In this document: positions 1 through 8,470 of the stretch, in pieces | How the letters are laid out: each line of letters opens with the position of its first letter | Position numbering within the stretch: position 1 is the first letter of the stretch | From: Mucilaginibacter phyllosphaerae | GTDB lineage: Bacteria > Bacteroidota > Bacteroidia > Sphingobacteriales > Sphingobacteriaceae | NCBI RefSeq assembly: GCF_004378255.1 | Contig: NZ_SNQG01000001.1 | Coordinates: 372,001 to 436,000, forward strand | Length of the DNA: 64,000 nt | Reading direction: 5' to 3' | Program-made: the position numbers and the translations under genes | The notes under the pieces: generated by a model | Databases searched by the model: none | The model's input: the letters and a program-made list of their open reading frames with translations, nothing else | What the model was told of the DNA's origin: nothing

Positions 1-11
1 CTTTTGTACAG

Positions 12-1154
12 ATGCTGTCTGAACCCACCTACTTACCGGCCCGTATGGTTGCGCCCGAAATTGAGGCCCATTTTAAAAAGCACCAGTTAGCCGCGCAAAG
101 CATCCCGGATAATAACGTAGCTACCGCGCCCGATAACCATATTATAGAAGCTGTTATCGATATCGCATTCTGGGCAAGCATGCGGCGAGAGGAAGGGCGC
201 TCGCCAAATATTTCACTGGCATTGCTGCAGCCTTCGCAATCAGACAAGCCCCTTATCTTTGGCGAAAAATTACGCTTAACCACTCAAAACCTCATCAAAC
301 TGGCACCCGCGGTAGAGCAGCCTGGCATCCATTTGGGCGTTTGGCCTTACGGCGACGATTTGTTTATATGGGGAACCACCCACAGCGTACCCGCTATTTG
401 TTTTGTTTTAGAGGTAGTAGAACCGGGCTTACTGGTTATTAAGCACCGCCGGGTAGATGGCTTTGGTAAGTTTGTTAACGTTGCCGTTTTACAGGGCGAC
501 CAGATCAAAGTACTGGACGAGGCTACCATGGGTGTATCAGACTGCCCGCAATTGCTCAGATCGCTTGCCAACATGCCGCTGCCATCTTACATGGGCGAAT
601 CTTTTAACGTGCTGGTGCAGCTGGCATCCTCTATACGCTTGCATAAGCGCGGCGGGCTGGTGTTTATTGTGCCTGCGGGTACCGAAAGCTGGCGAAGATC
701 TATCGTACAGCCCATAAAATACCCGGTAGAGCCTGCCTATAACGCCATTGCCGAACTATTAAAACTTACCGATAAAGAGCGCAAAAAGCTGGAGTGGCAG
801 GGATCCCTGTTAGAGGCTATTGACCTGATTGGCGGGTTTACCGCTGTAGACGGGGCCACCGTTATTACAGATAATTATGATTTGCTGGCTTTTGGCGCCA
901 AGGCTGCCCGGGCAGAAAACAGCGGACCTGTTGGCCAGATCATCCTGACGGAGCCCGTGGCAGGCGGTAAAGCAACCAGAATGCACCCGGCCCAAAGCGG
1001 TGGAAGCAGGCACCTGGCAGCCGCCCAGTTTGTAAGCGATCAGCACGATGCCGTTGCCCTGGTAGCATCACAGGATGGGCAGTTTACGGTTTTTGCCTGG
1101 TCGGTAGACCTGAACATGGTACATGCCCACCGGATAGATGTGCTGCTGCTTTAA
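12..1154 (+). CDS. DAC-like (DisA_N-type) protein with probable DACNV sensor domain
   Basis: The C-terminal third resembles a diadenylate cyclase (DAC) domain. A DGA motif lies at residues 280-282 (in AVDGATV) and a SRHLAA segment at 332-337 stands where cyclases have the second motif, G(T/S)RHR. The DGA and RHR motifs bind metal and ATP in DisA/CdaA enzymes; here the third position is Leu335 instead of Arg. The N-terminal part (about 1-250) looks like the probable sensor domain called DACNV. A c-di-AMP-like or other nucleotide-signalling role is inferred, and activity is uncertain because of the RHL change. The frame stays open upstream to the window edge, so ATG 12 may be internal. Its TAA overlaps, on the opposite strand, the stop codon of the cupin gene (shared bases 1152-1153). 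Confidence 0.6.
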   Translation: MLSEPTYLPARMVAPEIEAHFKKHQLAAQSIPDNNVATAPDNHIIEAVIDIAFWASMRREEGRSPNISLALLQPSQSDKPLIFGEKLRLTTQNLIKLAPAVEQPGIHLGVWPYGDDLFIWGTTHSVPAICFVLEVVEPGLLVIKHRRVDGFGKFVNVAVLQGDQIKVLDEATMGVSDCPQLLRSLANMPLPSYMGESFNVLVQLASSIRLHKRGGLVFIVPAGTESWRRSIVQPIKYPVEPAYNAIAELLKLTDKERKKLEWQGSLLEAIDLIGGFTAVDGATVITDNYDLLAFGAKAARAENSGPVGQIILTEPVAGGKATRMHPAQSGGSRHLAAAQFVSDQHDAVALVASQDGQFTVFAWSVDLNMVHAHRIDVLLL

Positions 1155-1504
1155 AAGATAATAAACAGCGAGCTGCGTTCTTTTGGCTGCAGGTTACTGC
1201 TGCGGTGGCCTTTGCCTATAGTATCTTCCATCAGCAAAACCTCTCCGGGTGCAAAAGTACGCTTATCTCCTGTTGAGGTTTCAATTTCTACGCCGCCATC
1301 CAGTAAAACAACATACTGGCGTGCAGGTGCATTATGCAGATCGTTATAGCCAGCAGGTACCTTTCTGAAAAGAATTTCCTTTACCTGTACTTTTTCTGAC
1401 AAGTGTCCTATTGGCCCGCCGTTAGTTAACGGATAATGCAATTCATCAAAGCGGCTCTCCCCCTGCTCGTCGGCATATACCCGGGTTACTTTAAACGTTT
1501 CCAT
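1151..1504 (-). CDS. Small cupin-domain protein
   Basis: A 117-residue single-domain protein. The segment from about residue 55 to 100 (YVVLLDGGVEIETSTGDKR, then FAPGEVLLMEDT) has the alternating beta-strand and G(D/E)xxxxP-like pattern of cupins. The classical metal-binding His cluster is not clear, apart from GHRSS near the end, so it may be a non-catalytic or sugar/small-molecule-binding cupin. The ATG lies inside the last codons of the upstream GNAT gene (14-base overlap), which indicates translational coupling. It is the last gene of the minus-strand run that starts with pirin. The function is unknown beyond the fold. Confidence 0.7.
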   Translation of the reverse strand: METFKVTRVYADEQGESRFDELHYPLTNGGPIGHLSEKVQVKEILFRKVPAGYNDLHNAPARQYVVLLDGGVEIETSTGDKRTFAPGEVLLMEDTIGKGHRSSNLQPKERSSLFIIF

Positions 1505-1790
1505 TCAAGGCTAAAATTCGTTCCCATTCGGGATGTAGTTTTAAATACCGTTGAACATAAGTGCATAATGGAACCAGTTTTAGCCCTTTTTGCTCGATAT
1601 AAGCAAATGCCTTTTCAACCATTTCTGCAGCAACACCTTTGCCCTCCAATTCCTGTGGCACTTCGGTGTGCACCAGATATATCTTGTTATCTTTAAGCTT
1701 ATAATCTATAAACGACCGGTGCCCATCAACCACAAATTCAAAGTTGTGGATGGCTTCATTGTTTACCAGTTCAATGTCTTCGTATTTCAT
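1491..1790 (-). CDS. YjdJ/NATD1-like GNAT-fold N-acetyltransferase
   Basis: This 99-residue protein matches the minimal GNAT group typified by E. coli YjdJ and human NATD1. It has an N-terminal beta sheet with a YKL...YLVHTEVP strand, the acetyl-CoA loop ELEGKGVAAEMV (about residues 47-58), and the C-terminal LVPLCTYVQRYLKLHPEW segment characteristic of this subgroup. The substrate of the family is poorly defined. It lies 46 bases downstream of the carboxylesterase gene and overlaps the cupin gene, so all are probably co-transcribed. Confidence 0.8.
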   Translation of the reverse strand: MKYEDIELVNNEAIHNFEFVVDGHRSFIDYKLKDNKIYLVHTEVPQELEGKGVAAEMVEKAFAYIEQKGLKLVPLCTYVQRYLKLHPEWERILALNGNV

Positions 1791-1836
1791 GCTAATAAAT
1801 TAAAGCCGGCACTTTACGCACCGGCAATAAATAATT

Positions 1837-2460
1837 TTAAACAAACACATGCTGGTTGGCCAGCACTATCTCGTTATGTGTAATCGTGTGCGGGCGACCT
1901 TTGTAAACTTTTAAAGTAACGTCAGCATTCATGCCTTGTAATATTGCCACACTTTCTTCTACCCTGCTTACCGGCACATGCGGGTCCGGGTCGCCGGTAG
2001 TTATCAGTACAGGCGTACCTGCAAAGTCACCTTTGTAATTACCCAGGTTTATTTCTTCACCAATCAGCCCGCCTGTAAAAGCTACTGCACCGCCATATTG
2101 TTTTGCATTGCGGGTGATATACTCTAAAGTTAAACATGCCCCCTGCGAAAATCCTGCAAAATAGATCTTATCAGCCGTAAAATCGTCTGCCAAAGCTTTT
2201 GCTACCACTTCATCAATTAATGCAATGGCAGAGCTTAAGGCCGGCTCATTCTCTTGTACAGGGGCTAAAAAACTATAAGGATACCAACTGCTATTTGTGG
2301 CCTGCGGCGCATAAATAGTCATCTCTTTTGTATTAAGCTGGCCGGCAAGCTGCATCATATCTGAAGCCGAAGCACCCCTGCCGTGCAGCATGATCAGGGC
2401 ACCTTTTGCATTGGCGGCCGGTGCGCCGCCAATGCTGATCTGTTGATGATGTGTGTACAT
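1837..2460 (-). CDS. Phospholipase/carboxylesterase-type alpha/beta hydrolase (MhqD-like)
   Basis: A 207-residue alpha/beta hydrolase of the dienelactone-hydrolase/carboxylesterase type. It shows an HGRG oxyanion-hole segment near residue 26, the nucleophile elbow GFSQGA near 103-108 (Ser nucleophile), an acidic residue in TTGDPDPHVP near 155, and the catalytic His in GRPHTIT near 190. It has no signal peptide, so it is cytoplasmic. The gene starts 2 bases after the stop of the ring-cleaving dioxygenase gene. The same pair occurs in Bacillus mhq loci (MhqO/MhqD), which respond to hydroquinones and catechols. A role in hydrolysing quinone-derived or ester products is inferred from this context. 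Confidence 0.8.
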   Translation of the reverse strand: MYTHHQQISIGGAPAANAKGALIMLHGRGASASDMMQLAGQLNTKEMTIYAPQATNSSWYPYSFLAPVQENEPALSSAIALIDEVVAKALADDFTADKIYFAGFSQGACLTLEYITRNAKQYGGAVAFTGGLIGEEINLGNYKGDFAGTPVLITTGDPDPHVPVSRVEESVAILQGMNADVTLKVYKGRPHTITHNEIVLANQHVFV

Positions 2461-2462
2461 GC

Positions 2463-3398
2463 TTAATCTAATTTTGGTAATGATTTTTCTAATGCGCTGC
2501 GAAACCTTTCGTGCTGTGCAGGCAGCTTTAAATGCGTACCTAATTCTTCTACCGGTTCGTCAACACTAAAGCCAGGGTTATCTGTAGCTATTTCAAACAA
2601 TACACCACCTGGTTCGCGAAAGTATAAGGAGTAAAAGTAATTACGATCTATCTTATCCGTAATATTTAAACCCAGGGCAGCTATCTTATCACGATATTCC
2701 ATTAACACCTCTTCATTTTTAACCCTAAAAGCAACGTGGTGAACAGAACCACCGGCTACATGCCCGGCAACTTCGCCCTGTACTTCTACCAGATCTACAA
2801 TATTAGCGTTATCAACAGCATCGGTTACAAAGCGGTAGCGGTTAACATGCTGTTCCAGTAAACGGTAACCAAATACATTAGTGAGCACATCGGCAGTTGG
2901 CTGCATTTTATTGGTTGTGATGGTTACGTTATGGAAACCCTTTGTAGCGTTATCTGCCTTAATGTCTTCCGTTTCCCATGGTAAACGGGTATCCGTAGTT
3001 TTTGAAGCTATCAACTCCAGTTTTAAACCGTCGGGGTCTAAAAAGGTAAGGTATTGCTCACCAAACTTTTCGGCTACTTTATTATAGGTAACGTTATGTT
3101 TCTCAAAACGGTTCAACCAAAAATCAAAGCTCCCTTCCGGTACCGAGTAGCCAATTTCTGTTGCCTGCCTTGCACCTCTCCTGCCCGTTTGGATGCCCTC
3201 CCAGGGGAAAAAGGTAAGGATGGTGCCCGGCGTACCCTGCTTATCACCATAATATAAATGATAAGTTTCCGGGTCGTCAAAATTCACGGTTTTTTTAACC
3301 ATGCGCTGGCCTAATACTTTTGTATAAAAATCATAATTACGTTTGGCGTTGCCTGCAATTGCTGTAATGTGGTGTATGCCGTTAATTGTATTTTCCAT
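2463..3398 (-). CDS. Ring-cleaving dioxygenase, VOC superfamily (MhqO-like)
   Basis: A 311-residue protein with two glyoxalase/bleomycin-resistance (VOC) modules, at about 5-130 and 150-285. Family signatures are GIHHITAIAGNAKRNYDFY at the N-terminus, VHHVAFRV in the second module and the metal-ligand Glu in GGVLFEIATDNPGF. Members such as MhqO are annotated as extradiol-type dioxygenases acting on catechol or hydroquinone compounds. The gene lies 36 bases after pirin and 2 bases before the hydrolase, so one operon for quinone/aromatic electrophile detoxification is likely. The actual substrate is not shown by the sequence. Confidence 0.85.
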   Translation of the reverse strand: MENTINGIHHITAIAGNAKRNYDFYTKVLGQRMVKKTVNFDDPETYHLYYGDKQGTPGTILTFFPWEGIQTGRRGARQATEIGYSVPEGSFDFWLNRFEKHNVTYNKVAEKFGEQYLTFLDPDGLKLELIASKTTDTRLPWETEDIKADNATKGFHNVTITTNKMQPTADVLTNVFGYRLLEQHVNRYRFVTDAVDNANIVDLVEVQGEVAGHVAGGSVHHVAFRVKNEEVLMEYRDKIAALGLNITDKIDRNYFYSLYFREPGGVLFEIATDNPGFSVDEPVEELGTHLKLPAQHERFRSALEKSLPKLD

Positions 3399-3434
3399 GA
3401 TATGTATGTTTTTATAGGTTATTATTTTATTCTA

Positions 3435-4289
3435 TTAAAATTTAAGTGTGCCGAATAAACCTTTCTTATAATCTGCTATAGCCTCGTCGGTTTCCTGGGC
3501 GGTGTTCATTACAAAATTATCTTTAGCAGCAACCGGCTCATCAATAGGCTCCGCGCTCAGAAACAATATCTGGGCATCTTCATCCGCAGTCAGTACTATC
3601 TCTTCGTTATCTTTTTCAAAAACAATAAGGTTATACCTATCTACCGTTTCCTGGTTTACGGTAACGCTGCCTTTGGCAATGTAAAGCAAGGTCCAGTAGC
3701 CGGGGGTGGCTGTAAATTGTATCTGCCTGCATTTTTCAACTTCGCCTATAATGCTTATTACCGGAGTAATACTTTTTAAAGGCCCTGTTTGGCCATCATA
3801 AGTACCACTTGCTAACCTTAGGTTTACACCATCCTGCTGCATTACATTTGGCTGCTGCACCCGGGTAGCTGATTGATAAGCTGGCTCGTCCCATTTATTT
3901 GCTTTGGGTACATTGATCCATAGCTGTATCAACTCTTGCATGCCGCTGCTTTTTAACAATGCGGCAGTTGGGCCTTCGCTGTGTAAAATGCCTTTGCCTG
4001 CAAACATCCACTGTACATCACCAGCTTTAATGGTGCCGCTATGGCCTGCGCTGTCTTTATGATAACCCTCGCCCTGCAACTGAAAAGTAACCGGTGAAAA
4101 ACCACGGTGGGGATGCGGGTGGATCCTTAACTCCTGCCCCGGCGTTATTTCTTTTGGCCCCATGTGGTGCAGCACAATAAAGGGGTTGGCGAATCTGAAA
4201 TCCATATGTGGCAGGGGCTGCCTTACACTTTCGTGTTTGGTTATTTGCTTTTCGCGCCCTGCAAGTATGTGTTGGATCTTCTTTTTCAT
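3435..4289 (-). CDS. Pirin family protein
   Basis: A bicupin protein of 284 residues. The N-terminal cupin carries the metal-site signature HPHPHRGF (about residues 58-65) and the later KGILHSEGP with its His and Glu, matching the three-His/one-Glu iron site of pirins. Pirins act as redox sensors or as quercetinase-like dioxygenases. I place the start at ATG 4289 rather than at the longer frame beginning at 4346. An AGGGAGA ribosome-binding site precedes 4289, and a good promoter box at 4310-4317 would leave any upstream start untranscribed. It heads the run pirin - dioxygenase - carboxylesterase - GNAT - cupin. Confidence 0.87.
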   Translation of the reverse strand: MKKKIQHILAGREKQITKHESVRQPLPHMDFRFANPFIVLHHMGPKEITPGQELRIHPHPHRGFSPVTFQLQGEGYHKDSAGHSGTIKAGDVQWMFAGKGILHSEGPTAALLKSSGMQELIQLWINVPKANKWDEPAYQSATRVQQPNVMQQDGVNLRLASGTYDGQTGPLKSITPVISIIGEVEKCRQIQFTATPGYWTLLYIAKGSVTVNQETVDRYNLIVFEKDNEEIVLTADEDAQILFLSAEPIDEPVAAKDNFVMNTAQETDEAIADYKKGLFGTLKF

Positions 4290-4309
4290 ATCTCCCTGAT
4301 TTGATATAA

Positions 4310-4340
4310 CAAAGATAGCCCGTACACAAGCGCGGCCCAA
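4310..4340 (-). promoter_or_regulatory. Bacteroidota-type promoter of the pirin operon
   Basis: Read on the minus strand, TATCTTTG (4317-4310) matches the -7 consensus TAnnTTTG exactly. A TTG -33 element lies at 4340-4338 with a 20-base spacer. Transcription would begin near 4303, giving a leader of about 14 bases that still contains the AGGGAGA ribosome-binding site of pirin. Confidence 0.6.
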
Positions 4341-4447
4341 TAACATAGGTTAAGAGCAATACTTATGGCAGGTTAAGTAAAAAACTTAATGTAGATTAAG
4401 AGAAAGGCGTAAGCGACTGACTATGTAGCTATTAAATAGATGAATCG

Positions 4448-5029
4448 TTACTTAACGATCTGCGTATTCAGCATCTTACTTAAAAATTCGGGCGTAACAC
4501 CTATATAAGATGCCACCTGTTTTTGCGGCAGGGTTTTAATAAGGGACGGATACAGCTGGCAGAAATTTGCATACCGCTCCATGGCAGAAAATATGGCATT
4601 ATCTATTTGCCGGTGCTGAAATGTAGCGATAGCATTTTGCCCTATAATACGGTTAAAACGTTCAAAACCGGGTATTGTAAGGTTTAATTCCTCAAAGTCG
4701 GGCTTATTAAAAAACAGGTACTCGCTGTCTTCAATAGCATCAATATTAAGCCGGGCAGGCTCTGCTGTTACGTAGCTGCGCATATCAACTATCCACCAGC
4801 CTGCGGGCGCAAACTGCAGTACATGCTCGGTACCGTTTTTATCAACCGCATAACTGCGCAGGCAGCCAGAGGTCACAAAAACTATTCTCGAGCTGATGTC
4901 TCCCTCCTCTAATATAAACTGCTTGCGTTTAGCTTTTTTATGTTGTACAACAGATAACAGGTGCGCTTGCTCACTCTCGTCAAGCGTTACGTATTTAGCA
5001 ATACTGTTAAGCAAAAGGCTGTTATCCAT
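4448..5029 (-). CDS. Crp/Fnr family transcriptional regulator
   Basis: A 193-residue protein with an N-terminal cyclic-nucleotide-binding-like beta-roll (about 20-125, including EEGDISSRIVFVTSGCLRSY) and a short C-terminal helix-turn-helix, QVASYIGVTPEFLSKML. This is the usual Bacteroidota form, 190-200 residues long. No Fe-S cysteine cluster or clear cAMP-binding arginine pattern is visible, so the ligand is unknown. The start is ATG 5029; an in-frame TTG at 5047 is less likely. The gene follows fabF by 41 bases on the same strand and ends 158 bases before the pirin start, so it is a plausible regulator of the pirin/dioxygenase operon (inference from position). Confidence 0.85.
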   Translation of the reverse strand: MDNSLLLNSIAKYVTLDESEQAHLLSVVQHKKAKRKQFILEEGDISSRIVFVTSGCLRSYAVDKNGTEHVLQFAPAGWWIVDMRSYVTAEPARLNIDAIEDSEYLFFNKPDFEELNLTIPGFERFNRIIGQNAIATFQHRQIDNAIFSAMERYANFCQLYPSLIKTLPQKQVASYIGVTPEFLSKMLNTQIVK

Positions 5030-5070
5030 CGGTAACTTAAAATACAAATATGTTATAAAATGCAGTGCAA

Positions 5071-6309
5071 TTATACCCTTTTAAACAGCGCTATACCGTT
5101 ATGGCCGCCAAAGCCAAAGGTGTTACTTAAAGCCACATCCACTTTTTTGTAGATGGCTTCCTTAATAACAATATGCAAATTGGCAGGCACTTCCGGGTCA
5201 ATAGTGTGTGTGTTGATAGTAGGCGGAATAATGCCATCTGTGATAGCTTTTACAGCGATGATAGATTCAATAGCGCCTGCTGCACCCAACAAATGCCCTG
5301 TCATTGATTTGGTAGCGCTGATGGATAGGTTTTGGTTATTACCAAACACCGCATTAATGGCTTTTGATTCGCTTAGGTCGCCAACCGGGGTTGAAGTAGC
5401 ATGTGCATTCACATAATTTACATCTTCGGCATTCAGGCCGGCATCATGCAGGGCAAATTTCATCCCTTGTATAGCGCCTTTTCCTTCGGGATGGGTAGCC
5501 GTAATATGATAGGCATCAGATGTCATGGCGGCGCCGGCAACTTCGGCATATATTTTTGCGCCGCGGGCCACGGCATGTTCATACTCTTCTAAAACCAAAA
5601 CACCGGCACCTTCACCCATTACAAAGCCATCACGCTCTACATCAAACGGGCGCGAAGCCTCATGCGGGGCGTGGTTACGGGTTGATAATGCCTTTAAAGC
5701 GTTGTAACCGCCTATAGACCCTTCGCTTATCGGCGCATCAGAGCCGCCGGTAATAATAATTTTGGCTTTACCCCAGCGGATATAATTAAGGGCATCCATT
5801 AAGGCCGTATTTGCAGATGCACAGGCAGATACCGCCGAAAAATTGATCCCCATAAAACCATATTTGATAGAAACCAGGCCCGATGCCATGTTCACCAGCG
5901 TTTTGGGGATAAAGAAGGGATTAAAATGAGGCACAAAGGAATTGGCAGCATAATCCCTTACCTGCTGCTCAAAGGTTTCGAAACCGCCCTGGGCAGATCC
6001 TAAGATCACGCCTACATCAAAAGGCGACATTTTATCCAGCTCGAAGCCGGAATCTTCTATAGCTTCTTTAGCAGCAACCATGGCGTACTGGCTATACAGG
6101 TCGCTGCGTTTTATTTCATTCCGATCCAGGTGATCGGCCATTTTAAAATCCTTCACCTCGGCGGCAAAATGTGTTTTAAAATGCTCGGCGTTAAAACGGG
6201 TTATATTGGCGGCGTTGCTGCGGCCGTTTACAATATTTGTCCAAAAACTTTTCAGATCGTTCCCGGCAGGCGATACAACCCCCATGCCTGTTATAACAAC
6301 TCTTTTCAT
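5071..6309 (-). CDS. fabF: Beta-ketoacyl-ACP synthase II
   Basis: A 412-residue condensing enzyme of fatty-acid elongation in the cytoplasm. The catalytic triad is visible: Cys163 in SAVSACASANTA, His303 in NAHATSTPVGD and His339 in SMTGHLLGAAGA, essentially at the E. coli FabF positions. ATG 6309 (MKRVVITGMG) is the start; a GTG four codons upstream is unlikely. There is no acpP or other fab gene beside it, so this is either a dispersed housekeeping fabF or a second copy. The first crp-like gene follows in the same direction. Confidence 0.92.
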   Translation of the reverse strand: MKRVVITGMGVVSPAGNDLKSFWTNIVNGRSNAANITRFNAEHFKTHFAAEVKDFKMADHLDRNEIKRSDLYSQYAMVAAKEAIEDSGFELDKMSPFDVGVILGSAQGGFETFEQQVRDYAANSFVPHFNPFFIPKTLVNMASGLVSIKYGFMGINFSAVSACASANTALMDALNYIRWGKAKIIITGGSDAPISEGSIGGYNALKALSTRNHAPHEASRPFDVERDGFVMGEGAGVLVLEEYEHAVARGAKIYAEVAGAAMTSDAYHITATHPEGKGAIQGMKFALHDAGLNAEDVNYVNAHATSTPVGDLSESKAINAVFGNNQNLSISATKSMTGHLLGAAGAIESIIAVKAITDGIIPPTINTHTIDPEVPANLHIVIKEAIYKKVDVALSNTFGFGGHNGIALFKRV

Positions 6310-6372
6310 GCTTAATATCACTGCTAAAAACCGGCCAATTTTTTAACCATCAGGCGGGTGCAATTGTGGGCG

Positions 6373-6405
6373 CAAATGTAACTGAATATGGCATTAAAAA
6401 CGCAA
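6373..6405 (-). promoter_or_regulatory. Candidate fabF promoter
   Basis: On the minus strand TACATTTG (6380-6373) fits TAnnTTTG. A TTG at 6405-6403 is 22 bases upstream, slightly longer than the preferred spacing. The predicted start is about 55-60 bases before ATG 6309. Confidence 0.4.
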
Positions 6406-6454
6406 TTGATGCGTAAACTTTTGCTTGTATTTAATGCTATGCCTATAAAATTGA

Positions 6455-6462
6455 TAAATTTG
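6455..6462 (+). promoter_or_regulatory. -7 box upstream of the small acidic protein gene
   Basis: TAAATTTG matches the TAnnTTTG consensus and lies 25 bases before ATG 6488. No convincing -33 TTG was found at 19-21 bases, so support is partial. Confidence 0.35.
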
Positions 6463-6487
6463 CCCTCAATTTATAACAAAACTTAAA

Positions 6488-6745
6488 ATGCAAGACCCAT
6501 TTGACGTATTGGTGAATGGAATATTTTATTCTGTTTTCCCCGAAGAAGATAACGTTTATACCATATTTAAGGCAGGTAACGAATTTGGCAAGATAGAAAA
6601 AGACACCGATAATGTTTGGCTTAAACTAAACCCCGAAACCGAAATACCCATGTTTGATCACGATGCCGAAGTGGATGCCATTGGACAGGCTATTACCAAC
6701 TATGTACCTGATGAAGAGGATGAGGAAGACGAAGAATTTGAATAG
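6488..6745 (+). CDS. Small acidic conserved protein, function unknown
   Basis: An 85-residue soluble protein that starts MQDPFDVLVNG and ends in a highly acidic tail of Asp and Glu from about residue 74. Proteins of this kind are widespread in Bacteroidota, but I know no function. There is no signal peptide or membrane segment. It is divergent from fabF and 43 bases upstream of the NIPSNAP gene, with which it may be co-transcribed. Confidence 0.75.
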   Translation: MQDPFDVLVNGIFYSVFPEEDNVYTIFKAGNEFGKIEKDTDNVWLKLNPETEIPMFDHDAEVDAIGQAITNYVPDEEDEEDEEFE

Positions 6746-6788
6746 GATAACATCATAATTTATATATTAGCCTACCAATTTAACTATA

Positions 6789-7577
6789 ATGAAAAGACGC
6801 TCATTTGTAAAAGGATCATTAATAGGCAGTGTTGCTGCCGCTGCCACCCCTATTGTTACGATGGCAAAGCCCCGTACAGCAAATACCGAATACTATGAAT
6901 TAAGGGTTTACATCTTTAAGAATGAACAGCAACAAAAAACAACCGAAGATTTTTTTAGGGATATTTTTATACCAACTGTTAAAAAGCAGCTAAACGAACC
7001 CGTGGGCGTGTTTAAAGAACTTGCACCTAACGGCCAAACTAAGTTATACGTGCTTCTTCCTTACAGTGCATACGAGCGTTACGCCGGTTTAGCTGATTAT
7101 TTAGAAAGTGATAAAGAATATTGGGCCAAAGGTGCCGCATTCCTTAACGCACCTGCTAACAACCCTGCATTTGAGCAATTGAACACTTCATTATTGCGCG
7201 CCTTTAAGCACATGCCGGTTAAAGCGCTGCCTGCAAAAGAAAAACGCGTGTTTGAATTACGCCAATATAAAAGCGCTACCGAAGCCGCCGGGAAAAAGAA
7301 AATTGAAATGTTTAATGATAAAGGAGAGGTAGATATATTTAAACGCCTTGGCTTTAAACCCGTATTTTTTGCCGAAACGATTTTTGGCGACGACAGGCCG
7401 AACTTAACCTACATGGTTACCTTTAAGGATATGGACGATAAAGCTGCGCATTGGAAAGCCTTTGGCAGCGACCCGGAATGGAAAAAGATAAGCGCCGTAC
7501 CAGAGTATGCCGATGCCTTGCTGGTATCTAAAATAACATCAACCATGCTGGTGCCCACCGCTTATTCGGCTATATAA
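6789..7577 (+). CDS. Tat-exported NIPSNAP family protein
   Basis: A 262-residue protein. It begins with a twin-arginine signal, MKRRSFVKGS, followed by a hydrophobic Ala-rich stretch and likely cleavage near residue 27-30, so it is probably folded before export to the periplasm. The mature part has two NIPSNAP-like ferredoxin-fold modules, starting at YYELRVYIFKN (about 35) and at RVFELRQYKSATE (about 154). NIPSNAP proteins have no firmly established enzymatic role in bacteria. The gene is convergent with the GNAT gene at 7587, with 9 bases between the stops. Confidence 0.85.
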   Translation: MKRRSFVKGSLIGSVAAAATPIVTMAKPRTANTEYYELRVYIFKNEQQQKTTEDFFRDIFIPTVKKQLNEPVGVFKELAPNGQTKLYVLLPYSAYERYAGLADYLESDKEYWAKGAAFLNAPANNPAFEQLNTSLLRAFKHMPVKALPAKEKRVFELRQYKSATEAAGKKKIEMFNDKGEVDIFKRLGFKPVFFAETIFGDDRPNLTYMVTFKDMDDKAAHWKAFGSDPEWKKISAVPEYADALLVSKITSTMLVPTAYSAI

Positions 7578-7586
7578 TATTGATTT

Positions 7587-8270
7587 TTATTTAGGGATAT
7601 TGCATACGTAACCCAGCATTTGCTGATGATTTTTAAAGCCTGCGCGCTCGTACACGCGTATGGCCGAATGGTTGTCTGCAAGCACATGCAGGAATGGGAT
7701 GTTACCGTCATTCATAATGCGTCTTATCTGTTCGTTCAACAGCGCGGCGGCATAGCCTTTGCCCAGATGATCGGGATGGGTGCACACGGCGCTGATCTCG
7801 ATATAAGGCGAAGGCTGCATACGCTGCCCTGCCATCGCTACCAGTTTATCATCTGTAAAGATGCCGGTATAATTACCAAACTCGATAGTACGATCTAAAA
7901 ACGGCCCTGGAACGGTAAGTTGTGTTAACGCAAGCATTTCGGGCACGTGGCTATCATCCAGATCAATAATTTGCTGCCGGGTATCATTTGCCGGTACGGG
8001 GCCTTCATATATCATCTGTTTCATCTCAAAGCTCCTAAGAATCTGCCAGGATTGCGGAAACTTAATCTTTTGCGGGCTAAAAAGCACATATACGCCGCTT
8101 TCTGCTATCAGCTGTTCAAGCACAGCAAAATCTGCTTCGTCCAAATTTTTCAACCCGGCAAAAGGTGCCACATCCCGGCGGAAATGACTTACGCTGCCCT
8201 GCGCTACCGAAAGTTTCTGGCTGCCCGATATAAGGGCGTTATATATAGGGTTATCAAGTACGTGTGGCAT
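7587..8270 (-). CDS. GNAT family N-acetyltransferase (FR47-like)
   Basis: A 227-residue protein whose C-terminal half is a GNAT domain. Strand and motif A region EISAVCTHPDHLGKGYAAAL carries the acetyl-CoA pyrophosphate loop (LGKGYA) near residue 168, and FLHVLADNHSAIRVYERAGF is the typical motif B. The N-terminal half (about 1-105) is a divergent domain as in FR47-like proteins. The substrate is unknown. A TAAGTTTG -7-like box lies at 8294-8287, but without a well-spaced -33 element. Confidence 0.85.
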   Translation of the reverse strand: MPHVLDNPIYNALISGSQKLSVAQGSVSHFRRDVAPFAGLKNLDEADFAVLEQLIAESGVYVLFSPQKIKFPQSWQILRSFEMKQMIYEGPVPANDTRQQIIDLDDSHVPEMLALTQLTVPGPFLDRTIEFGNYTGIFTDDKLVAMAGQRMQPSPYIEISAVCTHPDHLGKGYAAALLNEQIRRIMNDGNIPFLHVLADNHSAIRVYERAGFKNHQQMLGYVCNIPK

Positions 8271-8470
8271 ATAGATGAATAGCCTGCAAACTTAAAATAT
8301 AGCCGCAAATTAGCGGCATTTAAAGGTAAATTTTGCCGGATAATATTTGATTTTGCTGTTTTAATTAATCCTATCTTTAGCTAAATTAATTCCTGTCTTC
8401 TTTTGTATTTCTGCTGCAGTTACTGTAGTCATAATTTCAATACCGATCTGATCTTAATTAAGCTGATATA

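Noticed and set aside
4289..4346. Longer pirin start 19 codons upstream
   Set aside because: The promoter at 4310-4340 would start transcription inside it, and the good AGGGAGA site belongs to ATG 4289.
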